Shown in pieces: positions 35,177 to 44,077 of a stretch of 52,144 nucleotides of DNA. Source of the stretch: a virus. The notes below the pieces were generated by a model. It ran no database searches. It saw only the letters and a program-made list of their open reading frames with translations, and had not been told where the DNA came from. Position numbers and translations under genes: made by a program. How positions within the stretch are numbered: the stretch's first letter is position 1; every line of letters begins with the position of its first letter. Location of the stretch: the IMG/VR virus record IMGVR_UViG_3300033146_001792, positions 1 through 52,144 of that record; one strand, given 5' to 3'.

Positions 35177-37903
35177 ATGAGTGAAAGTAAGAGACAATAT
35201 CAGCGAACTACTCAAGAAAGAGCCAATAAAAAGAAAAATGTGAACCAAGATGGTATTGGTGAAGTGCCACAAATTTCTAAAGAAAGTGAACAGGCTATTG
35301 TAAAATCCGCAAAAAATATTAATAAACTTGCGGATATACAGGAAAAGAGTGCCGATGATTTGAAAGATGTCCAAAAAATTATGAAAAAAGTTGTTGATAA
35401 AAATCAACAACTTCAACATACCGTCTCTGAACAAATAAGTAAGATTACGCACAATTTTGAATTAGCCCTTCATGAAAAAGGAAAATCAGCAAATGAAATT
35501 TCTGAAGTAGGTAACTATATTGCTAAAGAGTTGCGTACTGATATTGAAAAAGTAATCAATTCTGAACAAAAATTATCAAGAGAAGAAATTGTCGCTATTG
35601 AAAAACAAATGCCTCATTTTGATGATGTGATAAAATCTATTGATAGCGCAAACGATGGAGAAATAAAACAAGCAAAAGAATTAAGAAAATTATTACAAGA
35701 TAGTATCAATCAAAGAAAACAAATTGATCTGAATCTTCCAAAACTTATTGGTAAAGAAATAGGAAAACAATCATTAAACGGCATAGAAAATGGTTTCAGT
35801 AATATTGAAAGTAGTTTTATTAGTGCGGTAAGTGAAGACCCATTAACCGCAAAAATGGCAAGTGGTATTTTTTGGCTTATTCGTCAAGGAACATCTTCTG
35901 TATGGAATGTATGGGAAAAACAGAAAAAACATAAAGAAGAAATTGCCGAACGCCTTAGAGGTACACAAGAAGCTCTTGTAGAAACACAATTACAAGTTGC
36001 TAAAGATTTACATGATGCTGAAACAGAACATTTAAAAAATATTGAAAAAGCTGTTAAAGAGAGTTCTAAAAAACCATTTTCAGTTCATGAAGATGAAGAA
36101 TCTCCAATTGAACGATTTGAACCAGCAGAAATGCCCGGTTCGGATATTGAAATTGATCCTGATTATATTAAAAGTATAGCTTTTGATGTTTCTGCTATAA
36201 ATAGAAGAGCTGAACTTGCCGCTCAAAATGATGCTGAAGAAGCACTCGAAAGAGCTGAAAGAAACGATAAACTTCTTGATGCTATTCATGATTTAACAGA
36301 TGCTACTAAATCTCAAAAAGATAAAAAGAAAAAAGGTCTTTTAAAAGGTATTTGGGATTTTATTGCTGGAATTCCAGCTCGTTTATCTGTTGGTATTGGT
36401 AGTGCGATTACTGCTATGGTAGCAAAAATTAAAGGCAGTAAATTATTTACAATGTTTTCCGGCATAGGAAAATGGGTAAAAGGATTAAAATTTGGTGAAA
36501 AATTAGCATCAATCAAAACTATGATTCTTAAACCTGTTAAAATGTTTTCCGGCATAGGAAAATGGGTAAAAGGATTAAAATTTGGTGAAAAATTAGCATC
36601 AATTGGAAAATTAATTCTTAAACCATTTCAAATGATTGGAAAATTTGCTAAAATGATTTTCCCTATAGGAAAACTTGTCAGTAAATTTGGAAAAATGATT
36701 CCATTTGTAGGTCAAATTATCACCGCAATAGAAGGTATTTTTGGTTTCTTTAATGCTAAAGAAATATTAGGAAAAGATACTGTTACTATTATGGATAGAT
36801 TTGCTTCAGCAATTGGTGGTATTTTTGAAGGATTTGGTGAAGTTGCTGATATGCTTCTTGGATGGTTTGGATTTGAAACTGACATTAAAACATGGTTAAA
36901 TGAAAATTTCACAAAACCATTAGCCGCATTATTCAATATGGATTTATCTGAAATTTGGGATAATATGGTAGAATTTTATAGTGGTCTTTGGTCTGATTTG
37001 ACATCTGGATTAAAAGATTTCTTTTCTGGAATTTTCAATTGGGAAAATCTTAAAGAAACATTAACTACAATATGGGATTGGACACCTTTTGGAATTATTT
37101 CTAATTTAGCTGGCAACATTTATGATTTCTTTACTGAAAAATTTAGTTGGGAAAATACACTTGCTGGTATTGAAGAATTTGCTAAATGGAGTCCTATGCA
37201 TATTTTAGCAGATTTTGGTAAGAAAGCAAGAAATTGGTTAAAAAATAAATTCTCATTCTTTGGTAAAAAAGATAAAGAACCAGAAATAGTATCTAAACCA
37301 GTTGTAAAAGAAATTTCTAAACCAAAACCAAAACCAGTACCAAAAAAAGTTCCTAAATTGGAACCAATAACGCAACCTATTGAACGTGATTTTAAATTTG
37401 ATAAATTAGATTTAAATGATTATAAAAAAGCAAAACCAGTACCAAAAAAAGTTCCTAAATTGGAACCAATAACGCAACCTATTGAACGTGATTTTAAATT
37501 TGATAAATTAGATTTAAATGATTATAAAAAAGCAAAACTTGCTAATAAAATTGAACCAAATTTTTGGGAAGGTAAAAAACCAGAATTTTTACCAAAACCT
37601 AAAAAAACTTCAGAATTCATATTTGATATTAATAAAAAACCTGAAGAAACTAATTCAAAACCTGAATTACTTCCTACAGAAAAATTTAATATTAATTCAG
37701 ATCGTCCTATCGAACTTGATGCTTTAAAAATGCGTAAAGAAATTGAAAAAATAGGTGATATTGGTAAAAATATTAATATACCATCCATGCCAAAAATAGA
37801 TGCCTCAGCACCTACCACACCAATGGTATTAACAACATCACAAGCGGCACCAAGAGATAATGATCCTCATATTCAATATATGAATCAAGTTTTTGCGCCA
37901 TAA
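35177..37903 (+). CDS. Tail tape-measure protein (gp29 position)
   Basis: 908 residues, longer than T4 gp29 (590). Residues 1-330 are charged and helical with coiled-coil character (LADIQEKSADDLKDVQKIMK). From about 385 amphipathic/hydrophobic helices follow (FIAGIPARLSVGIGSAITAM, LVSKFGKMIPFVGQIITAIE), as expected of a tape measure that is injected with the DNA. WNWENL/FSWENTL units around 610-665 precede a Pro/Lys-rich tail. Two exact in-frame DNA duplications lie at residues 425-476 and 718-785. Position behind the gp26/gp51 pair supports the role. A bidirectional terminator follows. Confidence 0.75.
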   Translation: MSESKRQYQRTTQERANKKKNVNQDGIGEVPQISKESEQAIVKSAKNINKLADIQEKSADDLKDVQKIMKKVVDKNQQLQHTVSEQISKITHNFELALHEKGKSANEISEVGNYIAKELRTDIEKVINSEQKLSREEIVAIEKQMPHFDDVIKSIDSANDGEIKQAKELRKLLQDSINQRKQIDLNLPKLIGKEIGKQSLNGIENGFSNIESSFISAVSEDPLTAKMASGIFWLIRQGTSSVWNVWEKQKKHKEEIAERLRGTQEALVETQLQVAKDLHDAETEHLKNIEKAVKESSKKPFSVHEDEESPIERFEPAEMPGSDIEIDPDYIKSIAFDVSAINRRAELAAQNDAEEALERAERNDKLLDAIHDLTDATKSQKDKKKKGLLKGIWDFIAGIPARLSVGIGSAITAMVAKIKGSKLFTMFSGIGKWVKGLKFGEKLASIKTMILKPVKMFSGIGKWVKGLKFGEKLASIGKLILKPFQMIGKFAKMIFPIGKLVSKFGKMIPFVGQIITAIEGIFGFFNAKEILGKDTVTIMDRFASAIGGIFEGFGEVADMLLGWFGFETDIKTWLNENFTKPLAALFNMDLSEIWDNMVEFYSGLWSDLTSGLKDFFSGIFNWENLKETLTTIWDWTPFGIISNLAGNIYDFFTEKFSWENTLAGIEEFAKWSPMHILADFGKKARNWLKNKFSFFGKKDKEPEIVSKPVVKEISKPKPKPVPKKVPKLEPITQPIERDFKFDKLDLNDYKKAKPVPKKVPKLEPITQPIERDFKFDKLDLNDYKKAKLANKIEPNFWEGKKPEFLPKPKKTSEFIFDINKKPEETNSKPELLPTEKFNINSDRPIELDALKMRKEIEKIGDIGKNINIPSMPKIDASAPTTPMVLTTSQAAPRDNDPHIQYMNQVFAP
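36451..36603 (+). repeat. 63-base exact direct repeat, 90-base period, in tape measure
   Basis: Copies at 36451-36513 and 36541-36603 are identical over 63 bases and encode MFSGIGKWVKGLKFGEKLAS. The 27 bases between copies are the diverged remainder of a 30-codon unit. Confidence 0.97.
37329..37532 (+). repeat. 102-base exact tandem duplication in tape measure
   Basis: 37329-37430 and 37431-37532 are identical, 34 codons each, beginning KPVPKKVPKLEPITQP and ending DLNDYKKA. Six further bases of a third copy follow. The perfect identity suggests a recent event. Confidence 0.97.
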
Positions 37904-37904
37904 T

Positions 37905-37940
37905 AAAAAAAGGGAGAATGCTTGACACTCTCCCTTTTCA
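37905..37940. terminator. Bidirectional terminator between tape measure and gp32
   Basis: AAAAGGGAGA (37908-37917) pairs perfectly with TCTCCCTTTT (37929-37938) around an 11-base loop. Runs of A and T on both sides let it work for the convergent plus-strand tape measure operon and minus-strand gp32 operon. Confidence 0.9.
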
Positions 37941-37962
37941 CTACATTATAATACGTTTTTAA

Positions 37963-38889
37963 TTATTCAACATTTACATCATCAGCAAGATTTTGAAAAT
38001 ATTCCATATTATCTTCAGAACCATCACCTGAATCGGTACTATCAGGAATTTTAGCTTCTTCTTTTGATTTCTCTTTGCCCGGTGATTTAATAAAATCTTC
38101 AGCAGATTTACTTAAAGAAGATGCCCCCTTACGTCCCATAACCATATTAAAACGTTTTGTAAGGTCTTCAATTGACTTGAATTGATCTTCAGCAATTTTT
38201 GGAAGCAATGGAACTTGATCTTCATCATTAAAATCAGGACATACAGATACGCCTTCAAATTCACTTGTTTCGTAATTAGTACGTCCTTTTTTCTTACGAA
38301 TTACGAATTTGAAATTAGCTCCCTCTTCCAAATCAAAAACATCAACTGGTTCTTTTGGATCACTCAAACCATCATCAATAGGCTGTGCCATTTCCATAAT
38401 CATATCAAGAATTGACTTTCCAAATTTAAATGGAAAAACTTTTCCTTCATTATCTGGATTAGCAGGGTCTTTGATAACCAATACATTTGTGTAATACTGT
38501 TTATTTGAAAAAAATGGACGAATTTTATTTTGTAATTCTTTAGGAATTGATTTCCATTCCTGTCCACCTTTCATATCATTACCCTGTTCACACGCAGGAC
38601 ATTCTTCATCCCATCCAAGAGTACGAGGACAATTTTCAATATACCACTGTCCGGTATCACTTTTAAATCCATGTTCAAGACGTTCAACGTAATATGGGAA
38701 ATCCTCAGTTTCGAGGCCGGGAAGGAAACGAATAATAGCAGAACCATTTCCTGCTTTATCACGTTCGGGATAATAATACTCATCGTTGGAATAACTGTTA
38801 CTTCTTCCAGCAGTGGTTTTTAATACAGCTTTCAATAATTTGTCCAACTTTCCACCACTATTTCTACTTCTTAACTCTTCTAAGCTCAT
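37963..38889 (-). CDS. 32: Single-stranded DNA-binding protein gp32
   Basis: 308 residues (T4 gp32 301). Basic N-terminal segment (LEELRSRNSGGKLDKLLKAV) for cooperative binding; OB-fold core with zinc ligands His73, Cys87, Cys97, Cys100, spaced as in T4 (His64, Cys77, Cys87, Cys90); acidic C-terminal tail (DSGDGSEDNMEYF...DDVNVE) that recruits replication proteins. It coats ssDNA in replication, recombination and repair. gp59 lies just upstream, as in T4. AGGAG SD; the leader holds a hairpin and purine-rich repeats, a plausible site of autogenous control. Confidence 0.95.
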   Translation of the reverse strand: MSLEELRSRNSGGKLDKLLKAVLKTTAGRSNSYSNDEYYYPERDKAGNGSAIIRFLPGLETEDFPYYVERLEHGFKSDTGQWYIENCPRTLGWDEECPACEQGNDMKGGQEWKSIPKELQNKIRPFFSNKQYYTNVLVIKDPANPDNEGKVFPFKFGKSILDMIMEMAQPIDDGLSDPKEPVDVFDLEEGANFKFVIRKKKGRTNYETSEFEGVSVCPDFNDEDQVPLLPKIAEDQFKSIEDLTKRFNMVMGRKGASSLSKSAEDFIKSPGKEKSKEEAKIPDSTDSGDGSEDNMEYFQNLADDVNVE

Positions 38890-38973
38890 AAATTTTTCTC
38901 CTAATTTTTCTCTTTTTTGACTTTTTCTGTTCTATTTCTGTTCTATTTTTTAGTCAGACACTTTTAGCTGACT
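38890..38973 (-). promoter_or_regulatory. gp32 mRNA leader: hairpin and purine-rich repeat, candidate autogenous operator
   Basis: On the minus strand AGTCAG-(10)-CTGACT (38952-38973) forms a six-pair hairpin across the gp59 stop codon, followed by an A-rich single-stranded leader with a repeated AATAGAACAGA unit and then AGGAG. T4 gp32 represses its own translation through a 5' pseudoknot and an unstructured leader. The similarity here is of layout; I see no obvious pseudoknot pairing. Confidence 0.42.
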
Positions 38974-39559
38974 CCATCCGATTACATCTTACTACCCCCT
39001 CAAGAATCTCTTTATACTTGGTTAAATCAAATTTTAAAAGTAATTCATATTTAGAATATTTATGCTTGTAAATATACTCAAAATTTAGGCTTTTGTCAAG
39101 AGAAAAAACAAATATTTTTTTAAAAATAATAAAAGTTTCTACATTAATATTTCCATTACAGAATTCATCAAGAACAAATTCACCTAATGAAGAATCAAAT
39201 TTGAGTCCCCGTTCCATAAGTTTATAACAATCTTGTTCAAATAAATAAGGAAAATTATTCATTTTCCCTTCCCATTTATCAGATCGTTTCTTATAATCAG
39301 AATAATTTTCTACAATATCCTTAATCCACGTAGTCGGATCACGAATAAATGCACATATAAGAATATTGACAAGTTGTTTTTCACTTTTAACTTTTTTAGC
39401 TAAAATATCATATAAACCAATTCCTTTAGTTTTCAAGAATGTTTCATATGGAGGCTTTAAAAAATGAAAATCATATTTATTTATGTCAAAATTTTCTTGA
39501 TTAAAATGTGCTTTCATCGTAAGAAATATACGATACGCATAATAACCAGTAATTCGCAT
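38954..39559 (-). CDS. 59: Helicase loader gp59
   Basis: 201 residues (T4 gp59 217). The N-terminus MRITGYYAYRIFLTMKAHFN, then FDINKYDFHFLKPPYETFLK, the central DPTTWIKDIVENYSDYKK and NVETFIIFKKIFVFSLDKSL follow T4-like gp59, which binds fork DNA and gp32 and loads the gp41 helicase. Start overlaps the gp33 stop (TATAATG). The synteny 33-59-32 on one strand is a T4 hallmark and raises confidence. Confidence 0.86.
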   Translation of the reverse strand: MRITGYYAYRIFLTMKAHFNQENFDINKYDFHFLKPPYETFLKTKGIGLYDILAKKVKSEKQLVNILICAFIRDPTTWIKDIVENYSDYKKRSDKWEGKMNNFPYLFEQDCYKLMERGLKFDSSLGEFVLDEFCNGNINVETFIIFKKIFVFSLDKSLNFEYIYKHKYSKYELLLKFDLTKYKEILEGVVRCNRMESAKSV

Positions 39560-39774
39560 TATATAACAAAATTTTGTTCAAGTTTTAATAAATTAATATC
39601 AGCAAATTCAAGACTTAATTTTTCTCTCAATGATCTATTTACTAACGGCCCAACATATAACGGATCAATATTATGATCATCACATGCTTGTAAAACATTA
39701 TCGATAATTGACATTTCATTTTCTGAATTTAATTCTTCAACATAAATGCAAAAATCTTTTTTAGATATGATCAT
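39559..39774 (-). CDS. 33: Late transcription co-activator gp33
   Basis: 71 residues, shorter than T4 gp33 (112) but similar to the short forms in other T4-like phages. MSIIDNVLQACDDHNIDPLY, VGPLVNRSLREKLSLEFADI has the helix pattern of gp33, which bridges RNA polymerase's beta flap and the sliding clamp and replaces sigma region 4 function at late promoters together with gp55. Position next to gp59 and gp32 as in T4. Its presence fits the TATAAATA octamers before late operons in this window. Confidence 0.78.
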   Translation of the reverse strand: MIISKKDFCIYVEELNSENEMSIIDNVLQACDDHNIDPLYVGPLVNRSLREKLSLEFADINLLKLEQNFVI

Positions 39775-40024
39775 GATTTAATACGTCCTTTTCAGTAATA
39801 TTTGGAGGCAAATCTTCCCATCCCATTCTTAATTCTCCATATTTACTGTAAAATTTATATTGATGTTTCCAACATTTAGTACATTTTCTTCGGAACCCAC
39901 CTTTATAAGTGTACCAATGATGTTTACATGGACGTATTGATTGATAAAATTCACGAATATGAACACCAAACCAATCATCAGGATCAGGGTAAGAATATAA
40001 CCATTTTTTTAATTTTCTTAACAT
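39761..40024 (-). CDS. Small zinc-ribbon-like hypothetical protein
   Basis: 87 residues, rich in Trp/Tyr/His. PCKHHWYTYKGGF followed by RKCTKCWKHQ gives Cys/His ligands for one zinc site; YPDPDDWFGVHIREF precedes it. It overlaps the endolysin gene by 7 bases and gp33 by 14, so it is translated as part of the endolysin-to-gp32 unit, with a GAGGA SD. No function known to me; a DNA/RNA-related or regulatory small protein is possible given its neighbours. Confidence 0.55.
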   Translation of the reverse strand: MLRKLKKWLYSYPDPDDWFGVHIREFYQSIRPCKHHWYTYKGGFRRKCTKCWKHQYKFYSKYGELRMGWEDLPPNITEKDVLNHDHI

Positions 40025-40470
40025 TTTTTATCCTCTTTGTAAAATGTATGATTTCCAATTACAGCAACTTTAATCATTTTTTTAGTCCATACAGGATGTA
40101 CTTTATCATTATGATAATACATTACTCCATGATCTCTTATTTTACTATACAACATCAATGAAAATAAAGCAATAGTTTTAGAACTTGACCACGATTCTTT
40201 ATTAGTAACCTTATCTGATTTTCCATCAGAATACCATGAAAATTGTGAAGGAGAAGTAACGACATCTTTTATTGTTTTGCCCCATTTACCAGAATGAAGA
40301 CGTTCTAATGTAACCATACCAACCATCATTTGCCCAAATAAATCTTCCCCTCGTGCTTCATGATAAATATTTTGAGTAAGCCAATAAATATCAGCTTTAG
40401 ACGGAAAATCCCCTGCAATAGAATTACAAGGGATCATAATCATCAATATGAGTAGTATAATTTTTTTCAT
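40018..40470 (-). CDS. Exported SleB-type cell wall hydrolase (endolysin)
   Basis: 150 residues from ATG 40470 (MKKIILLILMIMIPCNSIAG, a Sec signal peptide); an in-frame ATG at 40476 abuts the promoter. The mature part has the Hydrolase_2/SleB motif IYHEARGED with catalytic Glu38, then FGQMMVGMVTLERLHSG, SPSQFSWYSDGK and a C-terminal GNHTFY motif, as in lytic transglycosylase-type cortex/cell wall hydrolases used as endolysins. The signal peptide would let it reach the periplasm without a large-pore holin. Preceded by a TTGACA-17-TATTAT promoter. Confidence 0.85.
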   Translation of the reverse strand: MKKIILLILMIMIPCNSIAGDFPSKADIYWLTQNIYHEARGEDLFGQMMVGMVTLERLHSGKWGKTIKDVVTSPSQFSWYSDGKSDKVTNKESWSSSKTIALFSLMLYSKIRDHGVMYYHNDKVHPVWTKKMIKVAVIGNHTFYKEDKKC

Positions 40471-40476
40471 ACTCAT

Positions 40477-40505
40477 ATAATAATCTATTTACATAAAAAT
40501 GTCAA
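40477..40505 (-). promoter_or_regulatory. Sigma70-type promoter before the endolysin
   Basis: Minus strand TTGACA (40500-40505), 17-base spacer, TATTAT (40477-40482). Initiation about seven bases further would fall at or next to ATG 40470, implying a leaderless message. It could also feed gp33, gp59 and gp32 downstream. Confidence 0.6.
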
Positions 40506-40511
40506 GAAAAA

Positions 40512-40844
40512 TTAAAGTTTTTTTCTTACTTTACGTCGAACTTTTTTTGCGACATCAACAGGAGGCACAAATTCAAATTCAGTCGTGCCATACAAACTAC
40601 TGTCAGTTCCAGTAAGAGTAATATTAACCTCTGCCCATCCAGCATTTTCGTATATACTTATAATTTGATCTATAAAATGAGAATCAATATTATATTTTAT
40701 TCTTACTCTAATTAATCCAGTAGGTTCTACTTGATTAACTTGTAGTCCATGATTTAAAATTTCGATATAATACCATATTGATTTTGTACTCATATAATCA
40801 ACACGTTTTTCAAGAATATCAGGACTTATTACTTTTTTACTCAT
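40512..40844 (-). CDS. Hypothetical protein at the end of the fibre cluster
   Basis: 110 residues ending in a very basic tail (KKVRRKVRKKL). The middle (TGLIRVRIKYNIDSHFIDQI, ISIYENAGWAEVNITLTG, TTEFEFV) reads as an alpha/beta fold with two strands and a helix. It begins immediately after the stop of the 822-residue fibre and is followed by the endolysin promoter. Possibly a small fibre chaperone or structural protein; no family recognised. Confidence 0.5.
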   Translation of the reverse strand: MSKKVISPDILEKRVDYMSTKSIWYYIEILNHGLQVNQVEPTGLIRVRIKYNIDSHFIDQIISIYENAGWAEVNITLTGTDSSLYGTTEFEFVPPVDVAKKVRRKVRKKL

Positions 40845-43313
40845 TTATATCACCGCACTTTGCATTGTTGTTGCTTCGATTATTATTACAGCTTGATTAT
40901 GTGTTATTACTTGATATTTATATGGCCCATATGAATAAAATGTTCCCGGTGGATATTCTCTTGGTAATGTAATCATAGGAAGAGCAATATCTACATCAAA
41001 TTTTTGTCCTTGAATTATATTTGAAGGAGAAACACCTATAAAATGATCAGTACGTGTAGCTGTAGAATCAATAAGATATACTTTATTTGCGTCACTTACT
41101 CCATATCCAATACCAAAAGCAAAAACAGAACCAAACATTAATGATTGTATTTCAGTATTTGAAGAACCTACTGTAACAATTGATGTATAAGTCAAATCAT
41201 AAGAACCAGTTATTATGCCCTCATATATTTCGATTTTATTATCTGTTGTTAAAATAGTTGAATATCCTATTCCAGAACCAGTTTTAATCAAATCTCCCCA
41301 TTTTCCTGACATAGAACTTCCATATACAACAGGAGTCCCCATAGATGATCCTGAAGAATATGACGCTTTATATGTCTGAATATTTCCATTATGTTCAAAT
41401 TGAGACATAATGTTACCAGCTTGAACTTGTAATCCACAATGATTTGAACAATTAGATACTGTTTTAGTTCCTGTTTGATCATCATATCGACCAGTACCCC
41501 AAAATGGTTTATTCCATGCCGCCTCTTCCCATACAGAACTTGTTCCATTTATACCAGTAACAATAACATTTCCACCTTCACCAACACAACGTACCTGTGT
41601 TCCTGAAAACATAGAGATTGCCCCATACGCAGGACTATCAAGATTATTTCCTGATACTTCACAATATCTATTATAAACTGTTCCACTTTGACTATATACA
41701 CCTATGAGATTTCCTTCATCAGAATCATATGTACAATCTACTCCAAGAGTTACTGAAGCATTACCAATAGTTCTTGTTGTTCCTACAGATGGAGTTGAAC
41801 TAATTCCATTATTCTGAACAACTCCCATATTAGTTCCACCAGTATCCGACCATATAAATCCAGCTCTTCCACTATCAACCTGACATAATCTCATAGCATT
41901 GATAGCAGACCCCGCAGTAAATGTATATTTAGGTGAATATGAAACAGACCCATCAGAATTACCTTGTGCTGTAATAAAATTGATAATATTTGTAGATGTA
42001 CTATTTACCCATGCAATTATACCTTGATTATTAGAAGAATTTAAAAATATAGCACTATGAAGAATTACGGTATCTGTTGTATATTGAGAATTACCTTCTC
42101 CACCAGTAGCAGGATATTTTTGCATATTACCATTTACATCCATTGATAACTCATCACCCATCGTTAAATCTTCTGCTGCCATTGTATGAAGTAAATATTG
42201 AGGAACCAAAGTAAGATCAATAGGAGAAACTGTATTTCCAGAGTCACTATTTATAGTAGAAATAATATCAGCAAGAGCTTTATTTTTAAAATCTTCTGCC
42301 AATTTACTAATAATAACTTGACCTAATAATATACTTCTACCAGCAACATTTGACCCCGGAGCAAATGAAAAATTATCTTTATCTTTATCTAAATTTCTAA
42401 AAGCATTAGCAAAATCAATATATGCTGTTTGCCCCATTTGAATACTATAACCACTCGCAGAATAAAACACATAATGAATAACAGCTTCACCACCAGTTAA
42501 AGGAGTATGACTTCCAGCATTATCATAATATTTTGGAATATTAATTTGAGGACTCATTACTGGTTTAGCATTCATATTAAATATTTGAAATGTAATTGGA
42601 TTACTACTTCCACCAGATTGAGGTATATTTAAAATATTTTGATTTTTTGGATCATTATACCAATTAATACCCGGAATAAATATTTTTCCTTTTTCACAAT
42701 ACAATCGCAAACCACTACTACAAGATTGTAATCTCATTCCTTCTGTTTTTGAACTATCATTTATAGCATAAAATAAATCACCAAGATCACTTGAAGATTG
42801 TCCTATAATATGTGGTGCCATAATTACACTAACTATAGAATTCAAACTTATTTCTGCCCAACCAAGACGAATATAATCATAAATCAACTTATATTGAATA
42901 TTTTGAACTGGTTCTGATAATACAACACCATTAGAATCAACAAAAATCATATGTAATTCTTGTGTATCAATATGTTCAGGACTAATTACTATTGTTTGAT
43001 TATTCCAAGATACATCAGTTCGCTGAATATTAAAAGGATCGGTTATAGAATTTATAATTATTCCCGTACCACTAATTACATCAACATCAAGATTTCCAGT
43101 TCCTTTAGATATTTGACCACCATTATATAATCCAGACCCCATAGGTTCACGATAATTATCATTATTACCTAATTCATTCGGATTTCCACTAGAATCACCT
43201 ATCCATAACAATTTATCAGGAATATTTACCGCAAGTTCTCCTTCACTCAATGAAGCAGAAGCAGGAATAGTACCAGCAGTAATACTTCTTCTTATCTTTA
43301 AAATATCAGCCAT
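40845..43313 (-). CDS. Large tail fibre/adhesin
   Basis: 822 residues. The N-terminal module ADILKIRRSITAGTIP, SLSEGELAVNIPDKLLWIGD is a common fibre start in phages and is shared with the neighbouring 123-residue protein. The rest is Ser/Thr/Asn/Gly-rich and strand-forming: about 100-380 contain an IVISPEHIDTQELHMIF region and Gly-Tyr patches; 400-720 hold WV/IWSDTGGTN-type strands reminiscent of a beta-propeller or repeated beta-sandwich. The C-terminus (PREYPPGTFYSYGPYKYQVI) ends in a hydrophobic strand. SD AAGGG before ATG 43313. Host binding is inferred. Confidence 0.65.
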   Translation of the reverse strand: MADILKIRRSITAGTIPASASLSEGELAVNIPDKLLWIGDSSGNPNELGNNDNYREPMGSGLYNGGQISKGTGNLDVDVISGTGIIINSITDPFNIQRTDVSWNNQTIVISPEHIDTQELHMIFVDSNGVVLSEPVQNIQYKLIYDYIRLGWAEISLNSIVSVIMAPHIIGQSSSDLGDLFYAINDSSKTEGMRLQSCSSGLRLYCEKGKIFIPGINWYNDPKNQNILNIPQSGGSSNPITFQIFNMNAKPVMSPQINIPKYYDNAGSHTPLTGGEAVIHYVFYSASGYSIQMGQTAYIDFANAFRNLDKDKDNFSFAPGSNVAGRSILLGQVIISKLAEDFKNKALADIISTINSDSGNTVSPIDLTLVPQYLLHTMAAEDLTMGDELSMDVNGNMQKYPATGGEGNSQYTTDTVILHSAIFLNSSNNQGIIAWVNSTSTNIINFITAQGNSDGSVSYSPKYTFTAGSAINAMRLCQVDSGRAGFIWSDTGGTNMGVVQNNGISSTPSVGTTRTIGNASVTLGVDCTYDSDEGNLIGVYSQSGTVYNRYCEVSGNNLDSPAYGAISMFSGTQVRCVGEGGNVIVTGINGTSSVWEEAAWNKPFWGTGRYDDQTGTKTVSNCSNHCGLQVQAGNIMSQFEHNGNIQTYKASYSSGSSMGTPVVYGSSMSGKWGDLIKTGSGIGYSTILTTDNKIEIYEGIITGSYDLTYTSIVTVGSSNTEIQSLMFGSVFAFGIGYGVSDANKVYLIDSTATRTDHFIGVSPSNIIQGQKFDVDIALPMITLPREYPPGTFYSYGPYKYQVITHNQAVIIIEATTMQSAVI

Positions 43314-43325
43314 TATATACCCTTA

Positions 43326-43697
43326 TTAGAATATACCGCCATCATGACCATGTTGATCAGGTGGAAAAGTTGAAGGAATATTACCAAGATTTCCCCAATT
43401 AGTATTATGAGGATTATTTGTATCAGAAGTATGAGCACTTAAATCAGTAACAACTTCATCAATAGCCGCCTGAACGTCTGTTGCTGTTAAACCAGAAGAT
43501 GTATTATCATATACAACATCATCCGCATTTATTATTTGAGTACCATTATCAATAATTAAAATTGGATTACCAGTTGCATCACCAATCCATCCTTTTTTAT
43601 CAGGAATATTTACTGCCATCTCACCTTCTGATAAACTTCCCGCACCCGGAACAGTACCAGTTGTTAAACTTCTTTTTATTTGAATTATGTCAGCCAT
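43326..43697 (-). CDS. Short fibre/adaptor protein, SLSEGE module
   Basis: 123 residues. The N-terminal half (ADIIQIKRSLTTGTVP, SLSEGEMAVNIPDKKGWIGD) is the same module as in the 822-residue fibre. The second half has VQAAIDEVVTDLSAHT, a short trimeric coiled-coil-like motif, and a GNIPSTFPPDQHGHDGGIF end. The end is similar to that of the next protein upstream (DGGLF). It is probably a short fibre segment or adaptor that pairs with one of the large fibres. Confidence 0.6.
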   Translation of the reverse strand: MADIIQIKRSLTTGTVPGAGSLSEGEMAVNIPDKKGWIGDATGNPILIIDNGTQIINADDVVYDNTSSGLTATDVQAAIDEVVTDLSAHTSDTNNPHNTNWGNLGNIPSTFPPDQHGHDGGIF

Positions 43698-44075
43698 TTA
43701 AAATAAGCCTCCGTCTATATTATTATTTTCGTCTTGCCAATCAGCATCACCATTAGCATTTGACATTTTCATCAATACCTGACCAGTTAATCCGCCCGGA
43801 GGTAAAGACCCACCAGAACCAGAAAAAATAGTCCAATCTGTATCATTTGATCCTGTTTTTTTATAAAGATTACCATTACTGGAAAAATAAGCAGAACCTT
43901 CATTAGCTTCAAATCCAGAAACGGAAGGATCAAGCGTACCACCTGTTATGGTAGTTTCGTCAGCACAAATTATACCAAGACATTGAAGAATATCATTAAA
44001 AGGATTTGCCTCTTCACGATATTCAAGATCAATACCATTTCTTTCTGAAACTGTAGGTTTTGCTACTGAAGCCAT
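43698..44075 (-). CDS. Short fibre-associated protein ending in DGGLF
   Basis: 125 residues. N-terminus VAKPTVSERNGIDLEYREEA, then FNDILQCLGIICADETTITG and a strand region (GSAYFSSNGNLYKKTGSNDT, DWTIFSG). The C-terminal part has the fibre shaft-type unit LTGQVLMKMSNANGDADWQD, then DGGLF. It is directly adjacent to the previous gene (no gap) and two bases after the 196-residue upstream gene. Probably part of a multi-protein fibre; no precise function. Confidence 0.55.
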   Translation of the reverse strand: MASVAKPTVSERNGIDLEYREEANPFNDILQCLGIICADETTITGGTLDPSVSGFEANEGSAYFSSNGNLYKKTGSNDTDWTIFSGSGGSLPPGGLTGQVLMKMSNANGDADWQDENNNIDGGLF

Positions 44076-44077
44076 TA

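Noticed and set aside
39094-39104. Minus-strand TTGACA within gp59
   Set aside because: Encodes part of gp59 and has no adequate -10 box at 16-18 bases; not treated as a promoter.
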